Notes: generated by a model from the sequence alone, not told the origin. Counted from the stretch's first letter, positions 29,620-39,542 are shown. The stretch: 64,000 nucleotides of DNA from Calditrichota bacterium (GCA_008501765.1 QQUE01000002.1:618336-682335); one strand, 5' to 3'. A program made the numbers and translations.

Positions 29620-30990
29620 TTAGCCAATATCATATTTTTTTAGCTTCTTGTGCAAGTTTGCTCTGTCGGTAACGAGTGCCCGCGCCATTTTGCTAATATT
29701 GCCATCGCAATCCTCGTAACATTTTTGTAGCAATTCGGCTTCGTAGGCCTCGAGAGATTCGCGCAATGTGCGTTTGTACGTTTTTTGCCGGGGGCTGCCA
29801 TCAAAGGAACCAACGACATGCTTTTCCATTTCAGGCAAAATTTTAAGGAGCGCATCGGCGGATATTTCCGGCTCAACAACCATCGCCGATATTCTTTCAA
29901 CCAGATTGTACAGCTCTCTCACGTTTCCTGGCCAAATGTAGTTCCTCATTAATTTTGCAGCATCAGGTAAAATCAACTTTTCTTTAAAATTATTCACCTT
30001 TACAAAATGGGCAAACAGCGGAAGAATATCTGTTGATCGTTCGCGCAGTGGCGGAACATGCAAGGGAATTACATTGAGCCTAAAATACAAATCTTTACGA
30101 AAATTTCCTTTTACAATTTCCTGACGTAAATTCTTATTGGTGGCTGAAACGATTCGTACGTCAAATGAAATGGGTGTACTACCACCGACGGATATGTACT
30201 GGTTTTCCTGCAAGACTCGCAAAACTTTGACCTGGGTTTCAATAGCCATATCCCCGATTTCATCGAGGAAAAGGGTGCCGGTGTGGGCATGGCCGATGAG
30301 GCCTTTTTTTTGCTCCACCGCGCCGGTAAATGCGCCCTTTTCGTAGCCAAACAGCTCACTTTCGATCAACTCTCTCGGAATGGCGGCGCAATTCACTTTG
30401 ACAAACGGTTTGTCCGCACGGTCGCTGCCTTCGTGAATTGCTTTTGCGACCAATTCTTTGCCCACCCCATTTTCACCGTTGATCAAAACACGGGCATTTG
30501 TTGGGGCTGCTTTTTTGATATCACGCAGCAAGTGTTGCATTCCCGGAGAATCGCCCACCATTTTATGCGCCATTTTCAAATCTGTGGAGGAATGGCCCGG
30601 CTCATCACGCGTTTTAATTTCGCTGGTTAGGTTTTTTATTTCACGCAGAATGGAATTCGGTTGAACTGGCAATGGCAGAATATTCCAGGCACCCTCCCGG
30701 ATAAGTGGAACCATAAAATCATGCGTGAGATCCGTGGAAAACAGGATGGTTTTTATGGGACGATTTTCAGATTTGAACCGCGCAATTATATTTTTTGCCG
30801 TTTGGGCATCACCCCCAATTGCTGCAAAAACAACGTTCCATCCCTCGGCAGCCGCGGATTCTTCAGCCGGAATGATTTCACAATTCGTGTTGCTTCTCAC
30901 AGCTTCGCGAATTTGTGCCGCCTGTTTTGTTTCGAACCCAACAAGCAAAATTTTAACCGGACAAGGTTTCAACAAAGAGTCCTTTAACAC
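29620..30990 (-). CDS. sigma-54-dependent activator with a degenerate receiver domain
   Basis: An NtrC-type protein of 456 residues. Residues about 10-125 have the receiver layout (KILLVGF, VVFAAIGG, KTILFSTD, GAWNILPLPV) but lack the acidic pair and the phospho-accepting Asp. The AAA+ domain (about 145-380) has GENGVGKELVAKAI, the sigma-54 contact loop GAFTGA, and GTLFLDEIGDM. A Fis-type HTH ends the protein (ISKMARALVTDRANLHKKLKK). It should open sigma-54 holoenzyme promoters without classical phosphorylation. The start is GTG at 30990, inside the end of hflX; TTG at 30972 with AAAGGA upstream is an equally good choice. Confidence 0.92.
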   Translation of the reverse strand: MLKDSLLKPCPVKILLVGFETKQAAQIREAVRSNTNCEIIPAEESAAAEGWNVVFAAIGGDAQTAKNIIARFKSENRPIKTILFSTDLTHDFMVPLIREGAWNILPLPVQPNSILREIKNLTSEIKTRDEPGHSSTDLKMAHKMVGDSPGMQHLLRDIKKAAPTNARVLINGENGVGKELVAKAIHEGSDRADKPFVKVNCAAIPRELIESELFGYEKGAFTGAVEQKKGLIGHAHTGTLFLDEIGDMAIETQVKVLRVLQENQYISVGGSTPISFDVRIVSATNKNLRQEIVKGNFRKDLYFRLNVIPLHVPPLRERSTDILPLFAHFVKVNNFKEKLILPDAAKLMRNYIWPGNVRELYNLVERISAMVVEPEISADALLKILPEMEKHVVGSFDGSPRQKTYKRTLRESLEAYEAELLQKCYEDCDGNISKMARALVTDRANLHKKLKKYDIG

Positions 30991-32248
30991 TGGCGTAATG
31001 TTTTAATTTTTCGGCATTTGACAAAGATGCCCGCGACTGGAGTATGACTTTATCTTCGTCATAAAATCTGTCCGTGACAGCCGCGAGCGAATAGACACGT
31101 GCAACAGATTCACCGTCTGCAGCATGAATTGTAAAACGCAAGACCTGCTCATCTTTACGCATATATGTATAGATCATTTCTTTCAAATCATCAAGAAACA
31201 AGTGCCGCGATGCTGAAATAAAAATGCCTGGTTTGTATTTCTCACGCATCGCATTGATCAAGTTTTTATTCTCCAGCGCATCGATTTTATTAAAAACATG
31301 AATCACCGGGGTTTCATCCAATTTGAGATCGTGCAATACTGTGCGAACCGTTTTTATTTGCTCCTCAAAACCGGGATGGGATATGTCGATTTCATGCAAT
31401 AACAAATCGGCTTCGAGTGTTTCTTCCAGCGTGCTGCGAAAACTGGCAACAAGGTGGTGGGGAAGTTTTCGAATAAAACCAACCGTATCGATTAACAACG
31501 CGGATTCGCTATCCGTAAATCGCATTTCCCGAACAGTGGCATCGAGCGTGGCAAACAGCCTGTTTTCAACAAAAACTTCGGCATCAGTCAACGCATTCAG
31601 CAGTGTGGATTTCCCAACATTTGTGTAACCAACAAGCGCAACCTTAAACGCATTGCTGCGGTGTTTACGGCGCAATATGCGCTGTTTTTCAATTTTTTCG
31701 AGATCGCGTTCAAGATTTGTGATTCGTTTGCGAATCAGACGGCGGTCAACTTCGAGCTGGGTTTCACCGGGACCGCGCGTGCCGATGCCGCCAACTTGTC
31801 GTGACAAGTGAGTCCAGGCCCGGGTCAACCGGGGTAAGGAGTAGTGCAATTGTGCCAGTTCTACCTGCGTTCGCGCTTCACGAGTCTGGGCACGGTTTGC
31901 GAAAATATCGAGAATGAGCGCACTGCGATCGATAACTTTTTTATCGAGCAGTTTGCCGAGATTTTTCGTCTGTGCCGGCGTGAGGTCATCATCAAAAATG
32001 ACCACTTCTGCTTTTAATTCCTGGACAACATTGGAAAGATATTCAGCCTTGCCCCGGCCGATATAATAAGCCGAATCCAGTTTTTTTCTATCCTGAATTA
32101 TTGTGTCAACAACATCCGCGCCCGCAGTTTCGGCAAGCTGCGCCAGTTCGTCGAGATGCTCTTCTGCCTCCCAACGATTTGCTTCCACCCCTGAAACACC
32201 GACTAAAATAGCCTTTTCACGTTCGACAGATTTTATTTCTTCTAACAT
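30953..32248 (-). CDS. hflX: GTPase HflX
   Basis: This 431-residue ribosome-associated GTPase rescues or splits stalled ribosomes. It has the HflX N-terminal domain with the helical glycine-rich region (QVGGIGTRGPGETQLEVDRR) and the G domain with GYTNVGKSTLLN (G1), DTVGFIRKLPHHLV (G3) and NKID (G4). ATG at 32248 with AGAGGT upstream is chosen over the longer frame at 32266, which overlaps the previous gene. It sits between the vWA protein and the sigma-54 activator. Confidence 0.95.
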   Translation of the reverse strand: MLEEIKSVEREKAILVGVSGVEANRWEAEEHLDELAQLAETAGADVVDTIIQDRKKLDSAYYIGRGKAEYLSNVVQELKAEVVIFDDDLTPAQTKNLGKLLDKKVIDRSALILDIFANRAQTREARTQVELAQLHYSLPRLTRAWTHLSRQVGGIGTRGPGETQLEVDRRLIRKRITNLERDLEKIEKQRILRRKHRSNAFKVALVGYTNVGKSTLLNALTDAEVFVENRLFATLDATVREMRFTDSESALLIDTVGFIRKLPHHLVASFRSTLEETLEADLLLHEIDISHPGFEEQIKTVRTVLHDLKLDETPVIHVFNKIDALENKNLINAMREKYKPGIFISASRHLFLDDLKEMIYTYMRKDEQVLRFTIHAADGESVARVYSLAAVTDRFYDEDKVILQSRASLSNAEKLKHYASVKGLFVETLSG

Positions 32249-32255
32249 AATACCT

Positions 32256-34346
32256 CTAATTCTCAACTGCTATGGGTTTCGATCGGTAAAGCAGCATTTC
32301 AACAAATAATCCGATCAATGCCGCCAGCAAAAATAAATGCCATATTTCAGTTCCAAACTGCTGCTCAGTGACGGTTTCATTCCCATTTTGTTGCCGGGAA
32401 ACCATGGTAATGTTCGCATCCGGCAAAAAATCCCGCAATTCTTCCTGCGGCACTGGTTTAGATTGCATTTCTTGCACATTAAAATTTGATGCCCAGGTAT
32501 AGCGGATATTTTCATTCTCAAACAATTGATAAAAACCGGAAAAACGGGTGTCCGCTAACTGAAACTTGAATTTCCCATCATCCACAACTGGCTTTAAAAA
32601 CATTGTGATCCCCAACGGATTCTTCAACGAAAACGACGCTGAACTTTCGCCACGCAGTCGCGTCACAGCAGGTTTACCAACTTCCATTGAGGCAAATTCA
32701 TTGCGGCCATGCTGGCCGGCCAGGCGCACCATGCGGTCAATAATTGGCGCAAATATTGGTTTATAACTGAAATCGGACCAGGATTCATCGACTGAGGTCA
32801 GGTTTGTGAAAACGACACCCACCCCCAACTTATTCTCCAAAAGCAAGGGACTGCCATTTGAGTAATTCATCAGCACGCGCGAGTCGGGGTTTGGCAACAT
32901 TTTCGGTGCGAAATGAAAAACCGGGCTATCGATGCGCTGCTGTTTTTCCGGTTCATTGAAAATTCCGGAAAACAAAGGATGATGAAAATCAAAATCACCA
33001 AGCCGGATAATTTCTGTTTTTTCCAGGGTGCTGCCGAAGGTTTCGAGCACCGATCCGATATGAAACCGCTGAAAAATTGTTGTTTCGTAATTCCGAAAAT
33101 CGACATCATCACCGAGAAAAACCACCAATCCACCACCGTCACGGACAAATATCTCCAGGCGGCGTAAATCAATATCGGAAAATGCGGCTACATTACAGGA
33201 AATCAGCACATCAAAATTTGTGAGATCCGTATTAGATAATCCGTCCGGTTTGATTTCTGTTATCTCAAACTGGTTTGCCTTGCCTTTCTTTTCAAGCACA
33301 TATTTTATAAACCGGCTCTGCTTTTTGTTTGAATCAAGAATGAGGACGCGCGTTTTTTCTGAGATGGAAAACAGGCAAAAAGCATTGTTATCGAGCTTTA
33401 GCTGATCATTTTCTACTTCGATATTTAATTGATGCAAGCCTGTTTCAGCAGGTACAAACTTGAAATCTACTGCTTTTTCTGCACCCTGCTCCAAGGTCAG
33501 AGAACTCTGGGCTACACGTTTGTTATTGACCGAAAGAGTAACAATGCGGTTGATTTCATCAAAATCACCCGTATTCACGATGCGCGCCTGCACGCCCACA
33601 ACCCCGCGTAGTTCGAAAATTTGATTTTGCAGCTCTGCTTCAGTTACAGTTAAATTATGTATTTTCTCCAATCCGACATCAAAAAAGAAAAAATGTGTGC
33701 GATCGAATCCAGCAATATTTTCCTCCGGCAAAGCAGGAAATTTTCGATCTGAAAATACAAAAACTGTGCTGTTGAGATTCTTCTTACCCGCGATGAATTC
33801 AAAAGCATTTTGTACTGCCGAAAATAATGAACTGCCACTCGCTGTCTGTTTAATTTCCTGAATCACGCTGGAGAGTCGGGCATCATTTCCATTATAGGTT
33901 GTTGCCAAAACGATACGCGCCGGTTCTGCAAGTTCAATTATCGCGACATCATGGCCTTTTTCAAGCAAAGAAATCGCCGCAATTGCTTTTCGTTTCGCGC
34001 GGGTCAACAAGCTTTCACCCTGCGAAGTGGCTGCCATCGATAACGAGTTGTCGATGATGAAAACTGCCGTCGTTTTGGCTTTTTTACCAAATTCATAACC
34101 GGATGTTTTTACCGTTGGACGCATAAATGCCAGCGCAATAAACAAAACGATCAAAGTCCGCAAGAGTAAAAGCACTATTTGTTTTAGGCGAATCTGGCGG
34201 ATTTTTGCCTTTTGCATTTTCTTCAGAAAAAACAACGTGCTAAAAGCTACTGTTTTCAGTTTTTTTCGAGTGAGCAGATGGATGAGCAGGGGAATTGAGG
34301 CTGCAAGCAGCGCCCAGGCAAAAAAACTATGGAGAAATGTAAACAT
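32256..34346 (-). CDS. BatA-type membrane protein with vWA and glutaminase-like domains
   Basis: This 696-residue protein starts with the BatA N-terminal membrane module (IPLLIHLLTRKKLKTVAFSTLFFLKKM, second segment LLLLRTLIVLFIALAFMRP). Next comes a von Willebrand A domain (about 85-270) with the MIDAS start DNSLSM. A CARDB/Ig-like stretch follows, then a glutamine-amidotransferase-like fold (VLISCNVAAFSDID, RDGGGLVVFLGDD) without an evident catalytic Cys, and a last membrane segment (LFLLAALIGLFVEMLLY). Such proteins are common in Bacteroidota and relatives, often beside MoxR ATPases, but no MoxR gene is in the window. It ends eight bases before hflX. The role is unknown. Confidence 0.85.
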   Translation of the reverse strand: MFTFLHSFFAWALLAASIPLLIHLLTRKKLKTVAFSTLFFLKKMQKAKIRQIRLKQIVLLLLRTLIVLFIALAFMRPTVKTSGYEFGKKAKTTAVFIIDNSLSMAATSQGESLLTRAKRKAIAAISLLEKGHDVAIIELAEPARIVLATTYNGNDARLSSVIQEIKQTASGSSLFSAVQNAFEFIAGKKNLNSTVFVFSDRKFPALPEENIAGFDRTHFFFFDVGLEKIHNLTVTEAELQNQIFELRGVVGVQARIVNTGDFDEINRIVTLSVNNKRVAQSSLTLEQGAEKAVDFKFVPAETGLHQLNIEVENDQLKLDNNAFCLFSISEKTRVLILDSNKKQSRFIKYVLEKKGKANQFEITEIKPDGLSNTDLTNFDVLISCNVAAFSDIDLRRLEIFVRDGGGLVVFLGDDVDFRNYETTIFQRFHIGSVLETFGSTLEKTEIIRLGDFDFHHPLFSGIFNEPEKQQRIDSPVFHFAPKMLPNPDSRVLMNYSNGSPLLLENKLGVGVVFTNLTSVDESWSDFSYKPIFAPIIDRMVRLAGQHGRNEFASMEVGKPAVTRLRGESSASFSLKNPLGITMFLKPVVDDGKFKFQLADTRFSGFYQLFENENIRYTWASNFNVQEMQSKPVPQEELRDFLPDANITMVSRQQNGNETVTEQQFGTEIWHLFLLAALIGLFVEMLLYRSKPIAVEN

Positions 34347-34431
34347 CTATTTGATTTTCATTGGAAATTGATGCTGACGCATTGATTATTAAAACTGTGC
34401 GCGCATGATTAAAGATACGGATAATTTGAAC

Positions 34432-35223
34432 TTAAAACCCTAACTTTTTGAAAAGTCCAAATCCTTTGGTCGATTTCGGCGGTTCAATCGGCAGGGGTTC
34501 AAGTATACGAATTTCAAGGCCTTGCATCGCCTGTGACGGATTCTGATTGAACAGCACATCCGCCATATTCTCGCCACAGCGCTCAACAATCCTGTGATAG
34601 GCTTCTTTCATAACTATGGGTCTGCGCCGCGTATTGTGACCATCACTGCCGACAAAATGAATAAGCCGTGCGTCGAGAAGACTTTCAGCCGTTAACCGTG
34701 CTGCTTCCCCAAACTCACCGGTAAGACTCCCGGCATTCATTTGTAACATGACACCGCGCTGGGCAAACTCGAAGGCCCGCTCGGGTTTATTTATAATGCC
34801 CAAATTGCGTTCCGGATGCGCTAAAATCGGTGTGATTTTATCGATAACAAATTCGAAAAACTTGTCATCGACGTGGCGGGGGATACCTTGCATTGGAAAC
34901 TCCACAAGGAAGTATTTTTTGTTGTTATTGTAGGTAGAAATACGATGATCCAGGCTTATTTCATGATGGTAAAATATTTCCGCCCCTAAATGAAATTTTA
35001 GGCTAATCTGGGCATCTGCGACGCGCTCCTTCAGCTCCTCGAATTTTTCCAAGATTTCATTTTCAAGGTCATAATCCTGATCGCTTAAAATGTGGTGCGT
35101 AATCGCGATGTCTGTGGTCCCATCTTCATAAGCCTGGTAAACCATTTTCATTGTTTCATCCCAATCCGGGGCGCCGTCATCAATTCCGGGCAATAAATGT
35201 GTATGAATATCAAATATCTGCAT
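34432..35223 (-). CDS. CpsB/YwqE-type PHP tyrosine phosphatase
   Basis: This 263-residue protein of the PHP superfamily has metal ligands in IFDIHTHLLPGIDDGAPDW at the start, HHILS near residue 43, HLGAE-type FHLGAEIFYH near 80, AHPERN near 142 and GSDGHN near 200. These match CpsB/CapC/YwqE manganese-dependent phosphatases that remove phosphate from tyrosine kinases controlling polysaccharide export. No kinase or capsule gene is in the window, so its partner must be elsewhere. It is not tightly coupled to either neighbour. Confidence 0.88.
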   Translation of the reverse strand: MQIFDIHTHLLPGIDDGAPDWDETMKMVYQAYEDGTTDIAITHHILSDQDYDLENEILEKFEELKERVADAQISLKFHLGAEIFYHHEISLDHRISTYNNNKKYFLVEFPMQGIPRHVDDKFFEFVIDKITPILAHPERNLGIINKPERAFEFAQRGVMLQMNAGSLTGEFGEAARLTAESLLDARLIHFVGSDGHNTRRRPIVMKEAYHRIVERCGENMADVLFNQNPSQAMQGLEIRILEPLPIEPPKSTKGFGLFKKLGF

Positions 35224-35330
35224 AAAACTGTTAAATCCTGCAAGTGTTTCTGTTCAAAAATGGAGGGCGTACACAGGCCAAATATATCCTGTTTGTGTCC
35301 ACCCAATTGCCAGCGCTGGTTATACAGGTG

Positions 35331-36083
35331 TCATTTTTTGTGCACTGAGTGGATTGCATCGGCAAATTCGCCTATGCGATGGTGGTTATCTTTATTTTCA
35401 AAAAAATTGCCGGTAACAATAAAAGATGCGCCAGCTTCAACCCTCTTTCTGGCTTCTTCCGGCTCGCGAATTCCACCACCCACGATAATTGGAATATCGA
35501 CATAATTCGCCACATTTCGAACCATATTTACAGGAACAGGTTTTTCTGCCCCGCTGCCGGCTTCAATGTACACGAGTTTCATTCCTAAAATTTGGGCTGC
35601 AAGGGCCGTCGCTTTGGCGATATCCGGCTTGTCACACGGGATCGGACTGGTATTGCTCATGTATTCTGCGCTGGTGTAATTGCCTGATTTAATTAACATA
35701 TACCCGGTGCTAATTGCTTCCAAATTAATATGTTTAATTATCGGTGCGGAGCGCACTTGTTGTCCAATGAGATAATCCGGATTTCTTCCGGAAATGAGGG
35801 AAAGAAAAAGGATCGCGTCGGCATAGCGAGATATTTGCATGGCGCTGCCGGGGAAAATTATCACCGGAATTTGCGCCGCTGCTTTAACAGCTTTTATTAA
35901 CTCATCAAATCCGGAATTTATAAGTATACTACTCCCAACAAGAATCGCATCAACACCATTCTCGGCCGCAAGTCCAGCCAGGTTGACCACTTCGGCTAAT
36001 GCCAGCCGGTCCGGGTCGATGAGAAGAAAGTAGCCCGCGCCTTTTTCTTTCTTTATTTTGTTTAAATATGCGCTAACAGTCAC
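35331..36083 (-). CDS. geranylgeranylglyceryl phosphate synthase homologue (PcrB/GGGPS family)
   Basis: This 250-residue TIM barrel has the family motifs: YFLLIDPDRL at strand 1, VGSSIL, IIFPGSAMQISRYADAILFLSLISGRNPDYLIG, the E-A-G-S-G-A loop (LVYIEAGSGAEKPV) and the phosphate site IIVGGGIREPEEA. The family joins a polyprenyl group to sn-glycerol-1-phosphate. Archaea use it for ether lipids, Bacillus PcrB makes heptaprenylglyceryl phosphate, and FCB bacteria carry group II members. Product chain length cannot be told here. It starts 22 bases after alaS. Confidence 0.92.
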   Translation of the reverse strand: MTVSAYLNKIKKEKGAGYFLLIDPDRLALAEVVNLAGLAAENGVDAILVGSSILINSGFDELIKAVKAAAQIPVIIFPGSAMQISRYADAILFLSLISGRNPDYLIGQQVRSAPIIKHINLEAISTGYMLIKSGNYTSAEYMSNTSPIPCDKPDIAKATALAAQILGMKLVYIEAGSGAEKPVPVNMVRNVANYVDIPIIVGGGIREPEEARKRVEAGASFIVTGNFFENKDNHHRIGEFADAIHSVHKK

Positions 36084-36105
36084 GTTGAAATCCGATATAA
36101 GCGAT

Positions 36106-38724
36106 CTATTTTAATAATTTTTCGATGATGGCTGGTACGGCCGTTAGTGCAATGTCAATTTTTTCAACATCTTTGCCGCCAGCTAATGCCATATGTGGGC
36201 GTCCGCCGCCGGATCCACCAACCAGGAGTGCTATTTCTTTTATGATGTCACCTGCACGAAGTTTTTTCGTTTGAATCAAATCGTCGGTCACAATGCAAAC
36301 AATTGATACTTTGCCGTTTATCGCCGCAGCGAGAACACCGACTCCCGAACCCAACGAATCACGCAGGGAATCGCTCATCGTTTTTAGCTCGTTAACATCG
36401 GCGGCTTCAACTTTGCTGGTAACATATTTTATGCCTGCAATTTCGTCAGCCCGGTCGGTGAACTGACTAATTTCTTTCGATGTGGCCTGCTGCCGCAATT
36501 CAGTAATTTGAGCTTCAAGGAATTTTTTCTGTTCAATAAGTTCCAGAACTTTATCTTCAATACCATCACTCTGGCATTGCAATACATTGCGCAGTTTTTC
36601 GTCCAATTCACGGTCAGAGCGCATGCGGCTTTCAACCCCGAAACCGGTGACAGCCTCAATTCGGCGAATACCGGCCGCTGCCGAGCCTTCACTCAAAATA
36701 CGAAACATGCCAGCCTGGCCTGTTTGCGTTAAATGGGTTCCGCCACACAGTTCAAGACTGTAGTCTGCAATTTTGATCACGCGAACGACATCGCCATATT
36801 TTTCAGAAAATATGGCCATCGCCCCTAAATCTCTGGCTTCATCGAAAGAAGTGGAAAAACTTTCAACTGGCAAGTTGTTGCGAATTTGCTCATTGACGAT
36901 GCCTTCTATTTCCTCGAGTTGGGCGGGCTCAATTTTTTGAAAATGTGTGACATCAAAGCGCAGACGCTCCGGATCAACCAAACTTCCGGCCTGAGACACA
37001 TGGTTCCCCAGCACCGAGCGCAATGCCTTGTGCAGCAAATGGGTCGTTGTGTGATTCCGGGCTGTTGCAAGCCGGCTGTCTACATCAACAGTAGCCTGAA
37101 CTTGAGCGGTGCTGATTGTGCCCTGCACCAATTTTCCGATATGCACGATGTGCGAGCCGGCTTTTTGGGTATTCGTGACTTCAATTTCAAATCCCGGGCC
37201 AGAAACTGTTCCAATATCTCCAATTTGACCACCGGATTCGGCATAGAACGGTGTTTCGGAGAGGGTAAAATAAACCAAACCTTCTTCCTGACGCAGTTTG
37301 CGAATCTCCGATCCGGCTTGCAAATTCTCATACCCGATAAAAAGAGAATGCTCTCCTTCGGACAAAGCACCCCACTCTTCGGGATCCTGTTTTATCGAGA
37401 AAGCGAATTTTCCAGCTTGCCGCGCTCTTTCACGCTGCGCTTCCATGGCTGTATTAAATCCGGCAACATCCACCGTCAGGTTATTCTCTTTGGCCATCAA
37501 CTCTGTTAAATCGAGCGGAAAGCCATAGGTATCATACAACTTGAATGCATCATCGCCACCAATTTCCGTAGACTTGGCTTCGGTTAATGTAATACGAATT
37601 TTCTCGAAAATCTCCAGGCCACGGTCGAGCGTATGGTTAAAGCTCTCTTCTTCTGCTTCAATAACACGGGCGATATATTCCGCCTTTTCAACAAGTTCCG
37701 GGAACGCTTCACCCATTGTTTTTACCAATATATCGACCAGTGTATAAATAAATGGGTCTTTCAGCCCGAGATTTCTGCCGAAACGCGCAGCCCGCCTTAA
37801 AATCCGGCGCATTACGTAACCGCGCCCGTCATTTGATGGAATAACACCATCACCGATCGAAAATGTCAGAGTCCGAACATGGTCGGCAATGACCCGGTGC
37901 GCCATGCCGTCATCAGAATAGGCAATGCCGGAGATCTCGGTTATTTTTTCGATGAGTGGTGTAAAGATATCCGTATCATAATTTGATGTTTTGTTTTGAA
38001 TTACGGCTACAATTCGCTCAAATCCCATTCCGGTGTCGACATGTTTGTCTTTAAGTGGTGTCAGCTTGCCATCTTTTTCACGGTTGTACTGGATAAAAAC
38101 GAGATTCCATAATTCGATGAAACGTGCATTCTCGCCATTTACTCCTTCCACCGGATGTTTAAAAAATTCGGCCTGGGTTGTAAGATCACCGGTATCAAAA
38201 TGAATTTCAGAACATGGGCCGCAAGGTCCGGTTTCGCCCATTTCCCAAAAGTTATCTTTCTCGTCAAATCGCATTACACGTTCGGGTTCGATATCGGTGA
38301 CTTGCGTCCACAAATCTGCGGCCTCATCGTCAGTGCGATAAACTGTGACGAATATGCGGTTTTTGGGCAATTTCCAAACTTCAGTTAAAAGCTCCCACGC
38401 AAATTCGATCGCTTCTTTTTTATAGTAATCCCCAAAAGACCAGTTTCCCAGCATTTCAAAAAATGTGTGGTGGTAAGTATCAAATCCAACATCTTCCAGG
38501 TCATTGTGTTTACCGCTGACGCGAATACATTTTTGTGTGTCGGCCACGCGCCGGTTTTGTGGTTCTTCCAATCCAATAAATATATTTTTGAACTGGTTCA
38601 TTCCTGCGTTTGTAAACAAGAGCGTCGGATCATCCACCGGTGCCACACTGGCACTCGGAACTATGGCGTGGCCTTTATTTTTAAAATAATCCAAAAATGA
38701 CTTTCGTACTTCTGATGCTTTCAT
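36106..38724 (-). CDS. alaS: alanyl-tRNA synthetase
   Basis: This 872-residue class II synthetase has all domains. The aminoacylation core starts EVRKSFLDYFKNKGH, with motif 2 RVADTQKCIRVSGKHNDLEDVG. The editing domain has zinc ligands in HTTTHLLHKAL and the later C-GGTHLTQTGQ. The C-terminal DHHA1-like domain ends with GSGGGRPHMALAGG. Length is normal. It follows recX after 176 bases, with a possible promoter between, and precedes the GGGPS homologue. Confidence 0.98.
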   Translation of the reverse strand: MKASEVRKSFLDYFKNKGHAIVPSASVAPVDDPTLLFTNAGMNQFKNIFIGLEEPQNRRVADTQKCIRVSGKHNDLEDVGFDTYHHTFFEMLGNWSFGDYYKKEAIEFAWELLTEVWKLPKNRIFVTVYRTDDEAADLWTQVTDIEPERVMRFDEKDNFWEMGETGPCGPCSEIHFDTGDLTTQAEFFKHPVEGVNGENARFIELWNLVFIQYNREKDGKLTPLKDKHVDTGMGFERIVAVIQNKTSNYDTDIFTPLIEKITEISGIAYSDDGMAHRVIADHVRTLTFSIGDGVIPSNDGRGYVMRRILRRAARFGRNLGLKDPFIYTLVDILVKTMGEAFPELVEKAEYIARVIEAEEESFNHTLDRGLEIFEKIRITLTEAKSTEIGGDDAFKLYDTYGFPLDLTELMAKENNLTVDVAGFNTAMEAQRERARQAGKFAFSIKQDPEEWGALSEGEHSLFIGYENLQAGSEIRKLRQEEGLVYFTLSETPFYAESGGQIGDIGTVSGPGFEIEVTNTQKAGSHIVHIGKLVQGTISTAQVQATVDVDSRLATARNHTTTHLLHKALRSVLGNHVSQAGSLVDPERLRFDVTHFQKIEPAQLEEIEGIVNEQIRNNLPVESFSTSFDEARDLGAMAIFSEKYGDVVRVIKIADYSLELCGGTHLTQTGQAGMFRILSEGSAAAGIRRIEAVTGFGVESRMRSDRELDEKLRNVLQCQSDGIEDKVLELIEQKKFLEAQITELRQQATSKEISQFTDRADEIAGIKYVTSKVEAADVNELKTMSDSLRDSLGSGVGVLAAAINGKVSIVCIVTDDLIQTKKLRAGDIIKEIALLVGGSGGGRPHMALAGGKDVEKIDIALTAVPAIIEKLLK

Positions 38725-38832
38725 ATTAATTATCCAAAATTCTATCTATAAAAAGTAAAAGTATATTCGTTTTGATTTAAAATGTTCTTGCAGGATAAGT
38801 GCGGCAAGTCACTGCGTAATCAGGCAGTGCAA

Positions 38833-38860
38833 AAGATACAAATTGTGATACTTAATACAA
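38833..38860 (-). promoter_or_regulatory. possible promoter of alaS
   Basis: On the minus strand TTGTAT (38855-38860) and TATCTT (38833-38838) are 16 bases apart in the recX-alaS gap. A small hairpin (CACTGC and GCAGTG, eight-base loop) follows about 5 bases later. The -35 match is weak. No T-box features were found. Confidence 0.4.
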
Positions 38861-38900
38861 AGTAATTTTGCGTAACAAAACCGGACAAACTTTCAATAAT

Positions 38901-39542
38901 TCACTGTTGGTCGAGGGCTTCCCGGATTGTATCCCACGAAAATCCCCGGCTTTTCAAAAACTGAATTCTCTTTTTCCTGGCCAATTCCGGTGCAAGGTTT
39001 GTGAAATTTTTGTCCTTTTTTACGAGCGCATTTTTTGCCCATGTGCTTTCTTCGGTGGCCGAGTAAATTTCATCGATAACTTTTTCTGCGATTTCCCGGT
39101 CGATGGAGCGCATTCGCAATTCTTTGAATAACAGCATTTTTCCCATAGGTTTTACACGCAGGCGGGAACGCGAAAATGCCAGAGCAAAGGCATGATCATC
39201 AAGATATTTCTCTGCGATCAACCGGGCGATTACCTTGTCTGAAACAAGCTGGTGAAAGCCCAGTTCCTTAAATTTTTTCTGCACTTCAGCAATGCTTCGA
39301 GCCCGCCGTGCCAACATTTCATAGGCACGAACAAGCGCTTTGCGATATTCTTCCTCCTCCAAAATAAATAAAATTACATCGGTAGTCAGGTAGGAACCAA
39401 CGGAGAGCTGCTGCTGCATAAAAATATCTTTATCAATCCCAAACCGGAACTCGTCATCGATGAAAAGTGAAACTCTGTTCTTCCGTTTCTTTTGATTCTC
39501 GATTTTAGTGAGCACGCCCGGTTTAAGATTTATCTCATCCAT
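38901..39542 (-). CDS. recX: RecA regulator RecX
   Basis: This 213-residue all-helical protein follows recA after 14 bases, the standard arrangement. Family features are the repeated three-helix units with YRKALVRAYEMLARRARSIAEVQKKFKELGF and DHAFALAFSRSRLRVKPMGKMLLFKELRM. An extended N-terminus of about 40 residues (ENQKKRKNRVSLFIDDEFRFG) is typical of the longer RecX type. RecX binds RecA filaments and limits their growth. Confidence 0.93.
   Translation of the reverse strand: MDEINLKPGVLTKIENQKKRKNRVSLFIDDEFRFGIDKDIFMQQQLSVGSYLTTDVILFILEEEEYRKALVRAYEMLARRARSIAEVQKKFKELGFHQLVSDKVIARLIAEKYLDDHAFALAFSRSRLRVKPMGKMLLFKELRMRSIDREIAEKVIDEIYSATEESTWAKNALVKKDKNFTNLAPELARKKRIQFLKSRGFSWDTIREALDQQ

Noticed and set aside
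36886-37509. 207-codon plus-strand open frame
   Set aside because: Antisense to alaS, in the editing-domain region; composition is a shadow of the synthetase gene.
38725-38900. T-box or amino-acid riboswitch before alaS
   Set aside because: No T-box sequence, specifier loop or antiterminator pair; only a small six-base-pair hairpin is present.
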